Shown: positions 44,631 to 55,285 of the stretch, one piece after another
Layout of the letters: the number at the start of each line of letters is the position of its first letter
How positions within the stretch are numbered: the first letter of the stretch is position 1
NCBI GenBank assembly: GCA_030220185.1
Contig: JASPKZ010004955.1
Coordinates: 1-64,000 of the forward strand
Source: Diploptera punctata
Lineage: Eukaryota; Arthropoda; Insecta; Blattodea; Blaberidae
Reading direction: 5' to 3'
DNA length: 64,000 nucleotides
Position numbers and translations under genes: made by a program
The notes under the pieces: model-generated
Seen by the model: only the letters and a program-made list of their open reading frames with translations
Databases searched by the model: none
What the model was told of the DNA's origin: nothing

Positions 44631-45605
44631 TGATGCTACTCTGTCCACTAATAGACACAATCTATCTGGTTCTGAATTTTACCATATGGAGACGTGCAGG
44701 CGTATTTATGAATATCCTTATGCTGGAATATTTGCTCTTAACAATAAGATTAATTGATGTGGCAAAGGTGACAAATTTAACCCCATTGTCGTTACTATAT
44801 TCATGAAGACTTAATTTTCCTATTTTTACCTGAATATGTCTTCCCGTGCCACTTTTGCATTATAATCTCCTAAGGAAAATGTTATATGAATCGTGAAAGA
44901 CCATCAAATATGCATTTCTAATTCTTCATAGAACTCATCCTTTATCTTGTCATTCTTTATCTTGTGTGGGAAAATGTACATTTATGATTACAAAATCATG
45001 TCATTTGCCTTTAGAATTACCGTACGTACGATATCCTATCGCTGACAACTTAAAACCTCGTATTGCTGAGAGTATCCTCCTTCGGACTGAAAAAAACCCT
45101 TCCAAATTCCAGTCTCGCTGAACCCCCATAGTATAATGCAAAGCTTCCCGATTCCTGACTACTGTACATTCTTGGACATCTAACTTCCTGTAAAGCGACT
45201 ATATCCAAGGGCCATTTATCTAATTCCCGCGTTAATATTTCTAGTGCCCCACTATTATTTAATGTCCTAACATTCCATGTTCCTAGGAACATACCCCTTT
45301 GTTTAAGTCTTGGACATGGATTCCCTGAAGTAGTCCCCGCCCGGAGATCCGAATGGTGGACTATTTTACCTCAGTGGAACCCATATCCGCATTTCCTGAC
45401 GGTTGTATTTTTACTCCGCATTTCTTGTTGGTTTTATTTTTATGGTGAAAGAACGTCACTCTTTCGACCAAGGTACTTATTTTCGTCTGGCTTATCGCCT
45501 TCGACTCGTCCGACATGGGTAACCCTTTCTGCAGCAATATTACCTTCGGAATAGCTGTCGGAGTCATTTAAGCACGCAAGCCACTCCACCGTGGCAAGGT
45601 AAAGA
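44631..45605 (-). mobile_element. RTE LINE copy 5, 5' portion
   Basis: The minus strand starts near a TTGCCACGGTGGAGTGGCTT block, then a 68-residue frame (MTPTAIPKVILLQKGLPMSD onward, 45567-45361), then MFLGTWNVRTLNNSGALEIL and LDIVALQEVRC at 45292, the N-terminal endonuclease motif. It continues in broken frames through NAKVAREDIF-like and FQHKDIHKYACTSPYGK residues to 44640. It supplies the 5' end missing from copy 3 and lacks all RT. It joins directly to a different LINE's endonuclease piece at about 44630. Confidence 0.75.
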
Positions 45606-45714
45606 TACATTGGATGGAAGCGATCTCTTCAGTAGGTCGAATTTATGTTTATATTGCTGGTTTATGGGATATTTATTTTATTGATTAAATCGTATTTATC
45701 AAGTTGCTTAGCGG

Positions 45715-46090
45715 GGGGGGGACTGTGGTTGCTAGAGCGATTTTTAAATTACGGGATTCAGATAAACTCCTACTCCTAATAGTTAAACTTGACTGATTTT
45801 GGAGAATATTTCACTATTCTCATTACAGTAGCATATACAGAGTCTCGTTGCGAAAAATGGAAAATTGTGGCCGCTAGATCGATTTTAAATGTTCACTTCA
45901 AGTGAACCCCCACTTCTAATGCTCACTTCAAGTGAACCCCCACCAAGTGAACCCCCACTTCTAATGCTCACTTCAAGTGAACCCCCACTTCTAATGTTCA
46001 CTTCAAGTGAACCCCCACTTCTAATGTTCACTTCAAGTGAACCCCCACTTCTAATGTTCCGATTTTGCTGGTAAACGAACTCAACTTTGC
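45715..46090 (-). repeat. Satellite-like repeat, minus orientation, with 30-bp array
   Basis: The minus strand has the dispersed-unit landmarks AGCAAAATCGGAAC, TTAAAAATCGCTCTAG and TTTTCGCAACGAGACT, also found at 50956, 59975 and 61060. A 30-bp sub-repeat has expanded inside it (next entry). Confidence 0.7.
45891..46055. repeat. 30-bp tandem array, 5.5 units, palindromic core
   Basis: Units start at 45891, 45921, 45966, 45996 and 46026; a 15-bp half unit sits before 45966. Each unit is G(T/C)TCACTTCAAGTGAACC plus CCCACTTCTAAT. GTTCACTT and AAGTGAAC are perfect inverted arms around one C. Units are almost identical (only GTTC/GCTC varies), which implies recent expansion. Confidence 0.95.
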
Positions 46091-46278
46091 TTTTCTTAAT
46101 CGATTGATTTATGGCGTGTTTGGTTCCGAAAAAAATGCCATGTGTAAAGCGTTAAGACATTTAATTTTCCTAAAAATATAACTAATGGTTCTGTAAGTTA
46201 AGTATTAGCAGACATATGAGGTGCTCTAATCTTTCTTCCTAAACACATGAAAGGCAAGGTGTTCGGCTACCTTAAAAG

Positions 46279-46283
<5 letters not shown>

Positions 46284-46315
<32 letters not shown>
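46284..46315. repeat. (TA)n microsatellite
   Basis: About 16 TA units. Confidence 0.95.
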
Positions 46316-46319
<4 letters not shown>

Positions 46320-46333
46320 CACCGTAATATTTG

Positions 46334-46566
46334 AAGATGAAAAACATTCAAGTCAACTTATGGTCGAAAATTGGATTTTGACAGATTATGAGTCAAAAAA
46401 CCATTTTCCACATACACTTTCAAGAACTTATACGGTGAAAAATGGTTTCTTGGTGCACAATCTGTCAGAGTTCAAAAACTTATAAGTTGGTAAATGGTTT
46501 ATTTGTGCATAATCTGCCAAAATCCAATTTCGACCAAAAGTGGATTTGAATGGTTTTTGATCCCAC
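46334..46566. repeat. Inverted-repeat element, about 80-bp arms
   Basis: Left arm CATTCAAGTCAACTTATGGT, CGAAAATTGGATTTTGACAG and ATTATG pairs with the reverse complement of CATAATCTGCCAAAATCCAA, TTTCGACCAAAAGTGG and ATTTGAATGG. The loop holds a third partial copy (GGTGCACAATCTGTCAGAGT). It looks like a small fold-back or MITE. Its termini are not sharp. Confidence 0.6.
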
Positions 46567-47120
46567 CTTCTCAATTTTAGAGATTATTTAGACAAGCAAT
46601 TTGAGATAGTGGACACATGAAATATCAGATATACGCAGTATGAAGTTACTAATAGACAATACGCTATTGATTAATAAAGATCCCATTCAATGCAATATTT
46701 ACAAGCCTCTTATCTCAGTAAGTAAAGCACACACCGCCAGCAATTGTGCGTATGAGGTTCGAGTTGTTAAATGCACTTTTTATTCTATAAACGATACGTA
46801 ATAGTAGTTCTGCTACTAATTTATAATTTAAATAGTTATCATGCAAATAGAGTCCACCGCTGCACAGTGCGCCAGATACGAAATCCAGCTGGAAAAAAAG
46901 TATTTTACTCACCCTCACCAATTCATCTGTTTTCGCTCTAATATAATTGCCAGATAACTGTTCTTCACTTATCTGCAAAGAAAGATAGAATTCTAAAATT
47001 TATGAAAGACAATATGAACATCGGATGTCATTAGATAAGAACTCATCCGGTCCGCACTCCAGTTAGGTTGAGTTGTGACGTTTTGTGTCAAAGTTCAGTG
47101 AGCTATTCTTCTCATTCTAT
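46567..47120. other. No gene recognised; possible promoter for the ORF at 47121
   Basis: A TCAGT initiator-like motif lies at 47095-47099, 22 bases before the ATG. A minus-strand 87-residue open frame at 46978-46715 has no recognisable domain. Confidence 0.3.
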
Positions 47121-47525
47121 ATGGATACTTCACCTCAAGGTTTGTACTTTTCGTTGATATATTTAACGTGTTTCTACATAACCCGATATTATGTTAAATA
47201 CACGTGGAATCAAACCTTCGAAACACCAAAATATTTACACACACATTTTATATTAAATTGAGTTTTAAAAGATAACTCTAAACGGTAGAACAAATTTTAG
47301 TTAGAAACATACAGTGATTTATGGACTTTAATTCATGCACAATAACATGTGTGCAATTTTTTGCGTTTTTTTTTTGTAATTAGCTTTCTCATTACAGGAG
47401 GCGGCCAACAGCCGAGACCTACCGTCACGCCCAGATCATTGTTTGATTTAATATATGAAGAAACGTGTTCGATAGATGCAATAAGTGATTATATAGTAAA
47501 TAAATTAGAGTTAGGCGAATGTTAA
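47121..47525 (+). CDS. Candidate two-exon small protein gene (43 residues), unknown function
   Basis: Exon 1 is 47121-47139 (MDTSPQ plus one base) and ends CAAG before GTTTGT. The 258-bp intron ends TTTTTTTTTGTAATTAGC... CTCATTACAG at 47397. Exon 2 is 47398-47525 and reads on in frame through GGGQQPRPTVTPRSLFDLIY and DAISDYIVNKLELGEC to TAA. Donor, pyrimidine tract, acceptor and phase agree, and removing the intron gives one uninterrupted frame. The protein would be soluble, with a Pro/Gly/Gln-rich head and a predicted amphipathic helical tail; no signal peptide or membrane segment. I do not recognise it. It shows no similarity to the transposon families here. Alternatives: first exons of a longer gene (GTTAAG at 47521 is a weak donor), or chance. 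The sites are seen; the gene itself is inference. Confidence 0.45.
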
Positions 47526-48068
47526 GAGAATATTTTAGAATATATTAACAAAACAATATATTTTTTAAACTTTTTTTTTCAAACTTATGAAGTTGTGCGC
47601 GAGAAAAAAAAATAGATTTCTACTGAAGTATTCTGATTGGTTAGAAGGCTATAGAGATGTGGGACGTCCTAGAAGACGATGGGAAGATGAATTCTGAGAG
47701 CGAAACATGCCGACGGCCTACCATGAAGATGATGATGATGAAGTTAGAAGTAGATGTTAAATGCCAGTCGCTGGAAAAATCCTGGGATTGGAAGACCCAA
47801 AAAATATTTCGAAAAAGCTGGAATAACAAGAGCGATTCCATGAATAAGTCATATCTAGGTTAAATTTTTTAAAATTGACGCAGGAATAATTTTGTTGACG
47901 TAATGTATATCTTTAAAGATCAAATTTTCTGATTCTATAAGATAATGTTTCAAATGTGTATTATTTTAATCAAATATTAGTGGTAGAACTTCTAATATTC
48001 CAAACACGCAAAATTTTACGAATTTGTTGTTTAATGATTTGGTCCTATTAATTCATTTTATTTTACAA
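47526..48068. other. No gene recognised
   Basis: Would contain the 3' untranslated region of the preceding candidate. No AATAAA was picked out close to the stop. Confidence 0.4.
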
Positions 48069-48235
48069 ACTCAGTGGTTATGTTCTTTGCCTCTATCCCG
48101 AGGGTCGCTTGTTCAAACTCGGCCGGAGTCTGTGGATTTTAAGGATGGCAAGATCCAAGGGATCTTGGTCAATGGTCCCGAGTCCAAATATTTTCAGGTT
48201 CTTAAAAGAATCTCAAGTCTGAATAAGGATACATC
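48069..48235 (+). mobile_element. SINE S6 copy
   Basis: A tRNA-like head, CTCAGTGGTTATG and TTGTTCAAACTCGGCCGG, is followed by CAATGGTCCCGAGTCCAAAT, ATTTTCAGGTTCTTAAAAGA and AGTCTGAATAAGG, the block order of the 19383 copy. A 150-codon open frame crosses it and is not considered a gene. 48236-48531 was not identified. Confidence 0.5.
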
Positions 48236-48531
48236 TGAGCAAAATTACCGATCTTTTTCCATCCGAGTAATGCATTCGTTTCCTACTAGGTGCTGTACCA
48301 TTTACGCCTGTAGAGAAATAAGTGCAACTAAATACGTCTTGTTAAGAAAATTCCCACAGGTAAGCACCCATGTCCCCGCGAGGGATGAACGGGGTTCAAT
48401 AATAATGAATCAATTCATTAACACCCTGTATATATTCACCGCGTATATCGTTGAAACATGCCACAACGCAAAGTGAATACCTCCTAAACTAATAGTGACT
48501 TGCTTTTTATGTTAGATAAACTCGCCAAGTT

Positions 48532-49490
48532 TCAATAGATATCTATATGTGCGCCTCTAGTGGTCCGAGTCGGGGTTCTATCTCCATGTGCTCGCAGCAT
48601 TACAGGTGTGATGGAAACACAGACGTCTCTTATCAGCCTTCGGAGATCAGTCAGGTCCTGTATATAGTTCGATAAACAATACCTTTTACATATCCCGAAA
48701 GAAAGAACCCTAAGGGGGTCAAATCTGGTGATCTTGGAGGCTATCCAATGAGACCTGATCTTCTGATCCACTTGTTTGGAAATGTGTGTTGATGTAATCT
48801 TAAACTTCACTGGAGTAATGTGGAGGGGCTACCTTGCTGGAAGAAGAGGTCATCCGGTATTTCCGGAACTGCATAATTCTTCAGCATATCTAGGTATCGT
48901 GTCCCTATCACTGTGCTTTCAGCAAAGAAAAACGGTTCGATCACAGTACAACAAATCTAAGCACACCATTCGTTAACTTTGAGGCTATTTATCTAACATA
49001 ACGACACGTGAGTTTCTTGTCCCCATATTCTACAGTTATGGCGGTGCACCTTACCACACGTGCGAAAAGTTGATTCTTCTGAGAATACGACGTGATTGAG
49101 GAATCCATTGCTATCTTATAATGTTATCTGCATTAGCGAACTCGGTCCGTCTGGGTTTATCATTTTGCTGCAGCTTTTGTACAAGTTGGATTTTGTACGC
49201 TCTAGTTAAAATATTTTATGAACAATGTTGTGGACAGTTGACTTCAGAATATCCAGCTCTAAACTGACCCGTCGAATTGATTTCCTTGGGCTGCACTGAA
49301 ATGTTTGCCTAACATCTTGCATTTTTGCTGCTTCCCTTCCTTACACAGAGCCTGTTTTCACAATGGTGTGACACTCTGGAACATTTGCACCATATTCCTG
49401 CCTAAATCTTTGCATTACAATTGGAAACTTTTAACTCTGCCAACCAATAATAGCATTTCACTTTCTGGTGTACTGTGAAATCCGCTATTT
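48532..49490 (-). pseudogene. Tc1/mariner-like transposase with DUF4817-type head (broken)
   Basis: Minus-strand blocks in order: FPIVMQRFRQEYGANVPECH and IVKTGSV (DUF4817-like head), FQCSPRKSIRRVSLELDIL and STVHNIVHKIF (second HTH), HVVFSEESTFRTCGKVHRHN and CRIWGQE (first catalytic D changed to E in FSEEST), a VNEWCA block, TVIGTRYLDMLKNYAVPEIP, FFQQGSPSTLL (the FQQDGAPPH block, catalytic D lost), RSHWIASKITRFDPLRVLSF (a decayed RWIGRGGxxxWPxRSPDLTPxDF block) and LTDLRRLIRDVCVSITPVML, ending at 48532. This is the DDE_3 transposase layout common in insects. At least two of the three acidic catalytic positions are altered, and there are many frameshifts. Confidence 0.75.
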
Positions 49491-49639
49491 TAACTCTAGG
49501 TTATTGTCATATCCGCGCATGTGCACTAGAGTTGGTGAGTTTTTACGTAAGGCAAGATGAGAAACATTTCTAAATTCACTGAATGATGAGATATTTATAT
49601 TTATTTGTGATAGTGATTTTATGGTACACACTTTTAATA

Positions 49640-49801
49640 CAGGATGTGGCATAACCACTGCACGTGGTTACAAGGAAAAAAATCAGATAGGCTGAGTTTG
49701 AGATTGTATTCTGAAGGCCCAGTATTCAAACCCCAGTTTCAACCAATCTGATGTTTTTCCTTGTAACTATGTACAGTGGTTAACTGACTTATGCAGCACC
49801 C
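49640..49801. mobile_element. Short MITE (162 bp), TA-flanked
   Basis: Left end CAGGATGTGGCATAA; reverse complement of the right end (C)GGGTGCTGCATAAG. Further in, GTTACAAGGAAAAAAATCAG pairs with CTGATGTTTTTCCTTGTAAC. TA flanks at 49638-49639 and after 49801. Interior AT-poor, no coding potential. Confidence 0.65.
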
Positions 49802-49805
49802 TATA

Positions 49806-50121
49806 TATCCATCCATAGTAATTCTGCCCGAAGGCACGTCCTTCACTGCAAACATAGCATTTTCATGCTATGCTTGCAGCTTTACTAGGGAATTGTAGGT
49901 GTGGTAGCTTCCCGTTGCTTTCCACACCGGTGAAGGATGATGATGATGGCCATATGATTTCGGGGACCGTTTGGGCCTTAAAGTTTTCCTGGCATTTGTC
50001 TTACAGGTGAGGAAAAACCCCGATAAAAAACCTCACCCAGAAAAACTGCCCCGACCGGGGATCGAACCCGGGCCCGTTGCGTGACAAGGCAGCACGCTAT
50101 CTCGAGACCACAGCGGTGGAC
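49806..50121 (-). mobile_element. SINE S1, full length
   Basis: Minus strand: GTCCACCGCTGTGGTCTCGA, GGGCCCGGGTTCGATCCCCG (box B), TTCTGGGTGAGGTTTTTTAT, CCTGTAAGACAAATGCCAGG, GGTGTGGAAAGCAACGGGAA and GGCAGAATTACTATGGATGG. It lies directly beside the MITE on the left and SINE S3 on the right. It is the cleanest S1 copy for deriving a consensus. Confidence 0.9.
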
Positions 50122-50146
50122 ACGCTATATATATTACTTTACTCCA

Positions 50147-50445
50147 TGACGCGACAGGCCTACTATCCGGCTGATGCCCTCTCATCAACATGTGGTTAAT
50201 AATAGAGATAGACGATCATCCAGCCAGTGTAGGGGTGACATGTGGTCAGCATGTCGGGTCCCCCATCCGTTATAGCTTGTTTTCTCAACTTGGAGCCGCT
50301 AATTATTGTAGCTACACAAATGCCTTATGATTCCGGATGGGCACCGGTACCATACTGGCCAAAATTCCACGAGGAAATGTCTTTATCATGGAGACCCGAA
50401 CAATCGCAAGTCCCATGTTCATGGGAAAATAAAGGAACTTAATTT
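50147..50445 (-). mobile_element. SINE S3 copy
   Basis: Minus strand: a decayed head, GGAATTTTGGCCAGTATGGT, ACCCGACATGCTGACCACAT, GGATGATCGTCTATCTC and the end GGCCTGTCGCGTCATGGAGT. Confidence 0.8.
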
Positions 50446-50955
50446 TGTTACTATAAGAATAATATTCTTTACACGCAAACTAACCAAACTTCTCTGCTAT
50501 ACTTTGCATTGTGGTTAGTACTTATCCACTAAAGCAGTGGGTCCGGTGAGACATACTTGCGAATTGTGTTCTGGTACACTCGCTCCATTTTATTTTTACA
50601 GTAACGAAGTGAAGCTTGTTAATTTTTTCCTTGACATTGGGCATTATCACGAGATCAGTGAATGTTGGGTTGTATAAATGTAATTAATCGAGTCAGAAAT
50701 CACTCGATTAAGTCGATTTATTCCCGGTAGACGCGGGGGATTTAAACCCTCAATGCGAATTTGTACCTGCAGCACGAAAACGGTACGTTTCTGGACAACG
50801 GTTCCTATTCAAAACGGTATCTTCTGGTCTCCTGTGTAAACCCTAGAAGTTTATAATGGAAATTACCGAATGCCGTGTGTATATGTGTGTATGTGCGTTA
50901 ACGAATAAATATCCAGAATTTAAAATAATAAAATAGTCATATAGCAACCAATTAA
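50446..50955. other. No gene recognised
   Basis: Nothing identified. Confidence 0.5.
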
Positions 50956-51150
50956 AAAAAAAAAGTCAAGTTAATTAAAGAAATAGAACCGTTTGGAGTG
51001 GGGATAACCTTAGGCGAAAATTTAAAAAATCGCTCTAATGGCAGCAATTTTTAGTTTTCCATAACGAAACTCGATATGTTATTGAAATAAACGAGGAAAG
51101 TGTTTAAAAAAATCAGCAAATCCGACAATTAGAAGTAATCTTCGTGTATG
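50956..51150 (+). repeat. Satellite-like unit (single copy)
   Basis: Contains GTTTGGAGTGGGGATAACCT, TTTAAAAAATCGCTCTAATG, CCATAACGAAACTCG and AATCAGCAAATCCGACAATT, the landmarks of the dispersed unit. Confidence 0.65.
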
Positions 51151-51215
51151 AGATCGTAAAACCGCCCAGTCCTTATCTCATCTCTATAAAATACCGCACA
51201 CATCATCACCGTTTC

Positions 51216-51503
51216 ATTTGACTCTCAGACAAACGTAATTTAGACACTCGATCCCATCAGGACTTTGTCCTTTGTTTCCCTTCCCATCACACTGTGTATT
51301 TATCACTATATTTTACGGTTTCACTTGCCAGAACGTGGAATTCTCTTCCTATAGCATCGTTCAAAAACAAACTCAAAGTAATAACAAACTATATAACTTG
51401 TAAACCTAGTATTCTCTTAGTAATGAATTATAATTTATTTAATTTGATAAAAGATAGTAGTCCTGTTAATATTGACAAATATTTTAAGTTGGTGTTTTCA
51501 ATC
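51216..51503 (+). pseudogene. Jockey/CR1-type LINE ORF2 C-terminal remnant
   Basis: An open frame gives VYLSLYFTVSLARTWNSLPI and ASFKNKLKV before a stop at 51506. The FTVSxxRxWNSLP...SFKxxL pattern is the last conserved block of Jockey/CR1-type ORF2. No RT is visible. Confidence 0.55.
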
Positions 51504-51506
51504 TGA

Positions 51507-52729
51507 TCATTTTTCTTTGTAGATTTTTTCATATACATTAGATAGGGACTGTCTGCCGAAATATTTAATTTAGGCCTATCTTGTTTGTGTACATTTTATT
51601 ATTAGTTTTAATGACTATTAACATTATGTTATCGATATTACTCTTATAGCAGGGTTTTAATATCATAATAAATATGAAAGTTTAAGTTAATAATTTTATA
51701 CTTTAAAATTCTTTTAATATTTAAATATAATTTAAATAAAGAAAAACGTCTAAATAATTAATTGTTGTTCATTGTTGAATAAACATGTCTCAGTAACAAT
51801 TAAAGAAATTGTATTATATAACAGTCTTTCTAAATAATGATTTTAAAATTGTGTTTTAAGTCATTGTTGTCTGAAATATAAAGCTTTCTATTATAACTGT
51901 AATAGGAACACCTGCTTAACTTATTATTTTTAAATAAAAGTATACTAAATTCTGATTGGGCGTTAATACAATTAACTTTTTGATTTAACAAATCAAATTT
52001 AAACCTGGTATTTAATGGACCATTAACCAATAGAATTTAAATATAAAATCATGTGATGTAATAATGTTCTTTAAAATTATAACAGAATTACACTAGTCAG
52101 TCAGCATACAACTTTCATCAAGGATAGAAGCAATAACTGTTCTCCTGATAAAATGTGATATTTAATACAAGAAGAATAGTTGATCCAAGAAAAGAAAATA
52201 ATTTAATTTTAATTGACGGTGAAGAATAATACCACCAATATTTACTTGATCTGCTGGGAAATTAAATAGTAAATAAATTTATAACTATTTCTACAAGAAT
52301 CAGTTATTAGTGATTTTTAAAGTGTTTTCCTATCTTGTGTACCAACTTCGACCTTGAGAAAAGAATCCAGCTCTACCGAAAATCAAACCCAACCTGAACC
52401 AGTAATTCTTTTTGGGACACTAACCCTTCAAAATGTTACTACATCATCGGGCATGAAGAGAGTTAGCTGCTTCAAAACATCGTCATAACATGGGAAAAGA
52501 ATTACTTCTTCAAAATTGCGCCCACAACGTGGAGCATAATGAAGATCTGACTAAAATACTTCTTCACTCTTATACATATTACTTAAATGGTCAAATTTTC
52601 ATTTAGTGTTTAATATCAGAGTTAATTTGAATGCTGTTTTCTAATGTAACATATTATGTTTGGCCTGGTGAGTGGAATAGAAGTTCACATGGCCTTAACT
52701 CCACGACGCCAATTAAATAAGTAAATACA
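51507..52729. other. No gene recognised (AT-rich)
   Basis: Nothing identified. Confidence 0.5.
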
Positions 52730-52920
52730 TTAAATATTATAAGGGTGATTATGGTGGCCAGATGATGTTCGGGGATCGTTTGGGCCTTAAATTTTCCTGA
52801 CATTTGTCTTACAGGTGAGGAAAAACTTCGAAAAAATATCACAAAATAAACTTGTCCGGACCGGAATCGAATCCGGACTCGTTTGCGTGCGAGGCAGAGA
52901 CGCTATCCCGTGGATTTTTT
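52730..52920 (-). mobile_element. SINE S1, diverged 5' part
   Basis: Minus strand has GGATTCGATTCCGGTCCGGA (box B), CCTGTAAGACAAATGTCAGG, CCCAAACGATCCCCGAAC and GGCCACCATAAT. The 3' half is missing. Confidence 0.65.
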
Positions 52921-53319
52921 AATATACTAAAAGTTAAAAATTGTAACACAATATAATGAGTTGTAAATTAACTTGACCTGCCTCATGGCCAGAGCTTCTG
53001 CCACAGCTCGTGCTTTCCCGGATTCGATTCACTCTCAGACCATAGAGATTTTTTATTAAGGGGATTATTCCTGTGGTTGCACATGGTCTGTAATTTAGGT
53101 TAAGTTTAGGTTTAAAGGTTCTTCTGATCATTTATCACACATATCATCGGAGTAAGCCAACTCCGCCTTCCAAAGTACCCCACCCTCAGAAGTGGATTAC
53201 AATTCCTCTAATGCCAGGAGAGAATATAAGGTAATGGTGGCGATGGACGAAAATGAAAAGTTGTTTACAATTTTATAAAAAACATAACATTTTACAAATA
53301 ATACCAACTATGGATGTTT
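52921..53319. other. No gene; weak tRNA-like stretch
   Basis: CATGGCCAGAGCTTCTGCC and GGATTCGATTC near 52983-53035 resemble boxes A and B, but no cloverleaf could be drawn. Confidence 0.3.
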
Positions 53320-53640
53320 TTTCGGTGAAGAAAGCCTACACCATAATGATATTAATAAGCTGTTATCTTATGTTGATGATGTAGTATTATTAGGCGATAG
53401 TGAGGAGGTACTAAGGTCCAACACGCACACTCTATTAAGTAACACTAAGAAATTGGCACTGGAAGTAAACATTAATAAAACTAGATATATGATTACGCTT
53501 AGAAATTCATTATGTGACGTAAAGTTAATGAGAAATGAGGGAGATCTTGAAGAAGCGGCTGAATTTAAATATCTAGGAACAATAATCACAAATAGGAATA
53601 ATATGCAGAAAGAAATTAAACATAGGCTCAATTGGACGGC
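53320..53640 (+). mobile_element. RTE LINE copy 6, RT fragment
   Basis: Covers only the segment from NKLLSYVDDVVLLGDSEEVL (YADD changed to YVDD) through ALEVNINKTRYMI and FKYLGTIITNRNNMQKEIKH. Truncated at both ends. Confidence 0.8.
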
Positions 53641-54296
53641 GTTATGCAACAACCGGCTAAACGCCATTATGTAAGTTCCGAGAAGAATGGGTTTAAAGTT
53701 TATTTATTTATTTTTTTACATTTTAAACTCTGAGCAAGAGCTATTTAATAATTTCTGATTTGATAATCACTTATATGATAATATTGTATATATACTCATT
53801 TGTACTGTATGAATAAAAACAATTTATATTTATTTTAACGGTCAATATTCCAATACTGCACTTAGATGTAATGAGAATGAGGTCATAATCATCCTTCTTA
53901 ATCACTTAAGCGCCGCGCCGCGAGAGTGCGTTTACACTGTTCATGCATATTAGTATATTACGTATCAATCAACCAAGCGTCAAGGTAATGCTTATATACT
54001 GTTGATGTAAAATATTGTATCATAATATTAGCCGTGTTTGTTTGCACAATACACTTGATACTGATATGTGTTTATATAATGTATTGTTATACATATTACA
54101 TTATAAAATGTGTGCGTTAAATGAATGTTTACTAAATAAATCCAATTTTTCCATAAAATTACATAATATAAGAAAAAGAAAACACACAAAAAAAAAAATG
54201 AAAAAATCAGGCATCCTGTAACAATTTTGTGAAATCAATTTCTTTTATTCCTTAGAATAAAAAATATCGATAGACATCCTACAACTTTTTTTTAAC
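53641..54296. other. No gene recognised
   Basis: Nothing identified. A GCGCCGCGCCGCGAGAG patch at about 53910 is GC-rich but short. Confidence 0.5.
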
Positions 54297-54387
54297 ATTT
54301 TCCAATACTGTTATTTTAACACAGTTCCAATAATGGATCATATTATAATATTATAATGATAATAATAATAATAAATAATACTTTATT

Positions 54388-54699
54388 GGGGCACGCCGTA
54401 GCGTAGTGGTTAAGGCACTGAGCTACAAGCCGGAGGGTCGAGGGTTCAAGTCCCGTTGGGGTCAGGATTTTTAAACTGACCCAAACCCTCTGGCGGCACT
54501 ATGGCCCTGGGATCGACTCAGCCTCTAACGTAAATGAGTACCAGACACTTGTTCTGGGGGTAAAGGCGGCCGTCACGCAGGGCTGACAACCCGGCTGACA
54601 TAAAGTGCCGATTGTCTAGAAAAAGTGGGAGCCTTAACCTCCTACTACCCCAAGGGCCTCCGGGCCTGTTGTGGGATCACTTTACTTTTACTTTACTTT
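54388..54699 (+). mobile_element. SINE S2, second copy with 14-bp duplication
   Basis: Flanked by AATAATACTTTATT at 54374-54387 and 54700-54713. Nearly identical to the copy at 27833, but it includes a GGCGGCACTATGGCCCTGGG segment missing there. Tail of CTTTACTTTTACTTTACTTT. Inserted in the L-J LINE 3' end. Confidence 0.93.
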
Positions 54700-54894
54700 A
54701 ATAATACTTTATTTATTCTGGCAGAGTTAAGGCCATAAGGCCCTCTCTTCCACTCAACCAGCACAAATACAAATAAATATTTAACAAATATAGATATACA
54801 CTATACTAATTATAAACAGTTAAAGATACAATAATGTAGCAATGTAAATGTCATGTACAAACAACATTTTATAGGGTAATAACAATAATGATAC

Positions 54895-54895
54895 G

Positions 54896-54928
<33 letters not shown>

Positions 54929-54929
54929 T
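54895..54929. repeat. (AAT)n microsatellite
   Basis: About 11 units in the 3' region of the L-J LINE. Confidence 0.9.
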
Positions 54930-55285
54930 AAATATGATACATTATACGAGAAACACCAATTAATATTACACTGGATAATAATGAAGTCGAGTTTAGAGCA
55001 AATATAAATTTAGATTTCTTTTAAAAGATGCCAATGTCCGGCAGCCCCTTATTTCTTGTGGTAGGAATTCCAGTTGCAAGAAGTGAAGATGGTATATGAC
55101 ATGGAGTGATGTGATGTCCTATGTTGCGGTTTATTAAGCAAGAGACTATGTTGTGATCTTGTGTTTAAGTTGTGGTTTGAGGATAGATACTGGAAACGGG
55201 ATGATAAATAATTGGGAATCGAGGTATGTAGGATCTTAAATAGGAGAATTAGACAGTGCGATTCTCTTCTTTCTTTTAGATGTAG

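Noticed and set aside
46715..46978. 87-residue minus-strand ORF as a divergent partner of the small gene
   Set aside because: No recognisable domain, no splice sites noticed, and length is within chance expectation for AT-rich DNA.
48024..48476. 150-codon open frame
   Set aside because: It starts within and crosses a tRNA-headed SINE; no domain, no splice context and no independent support.
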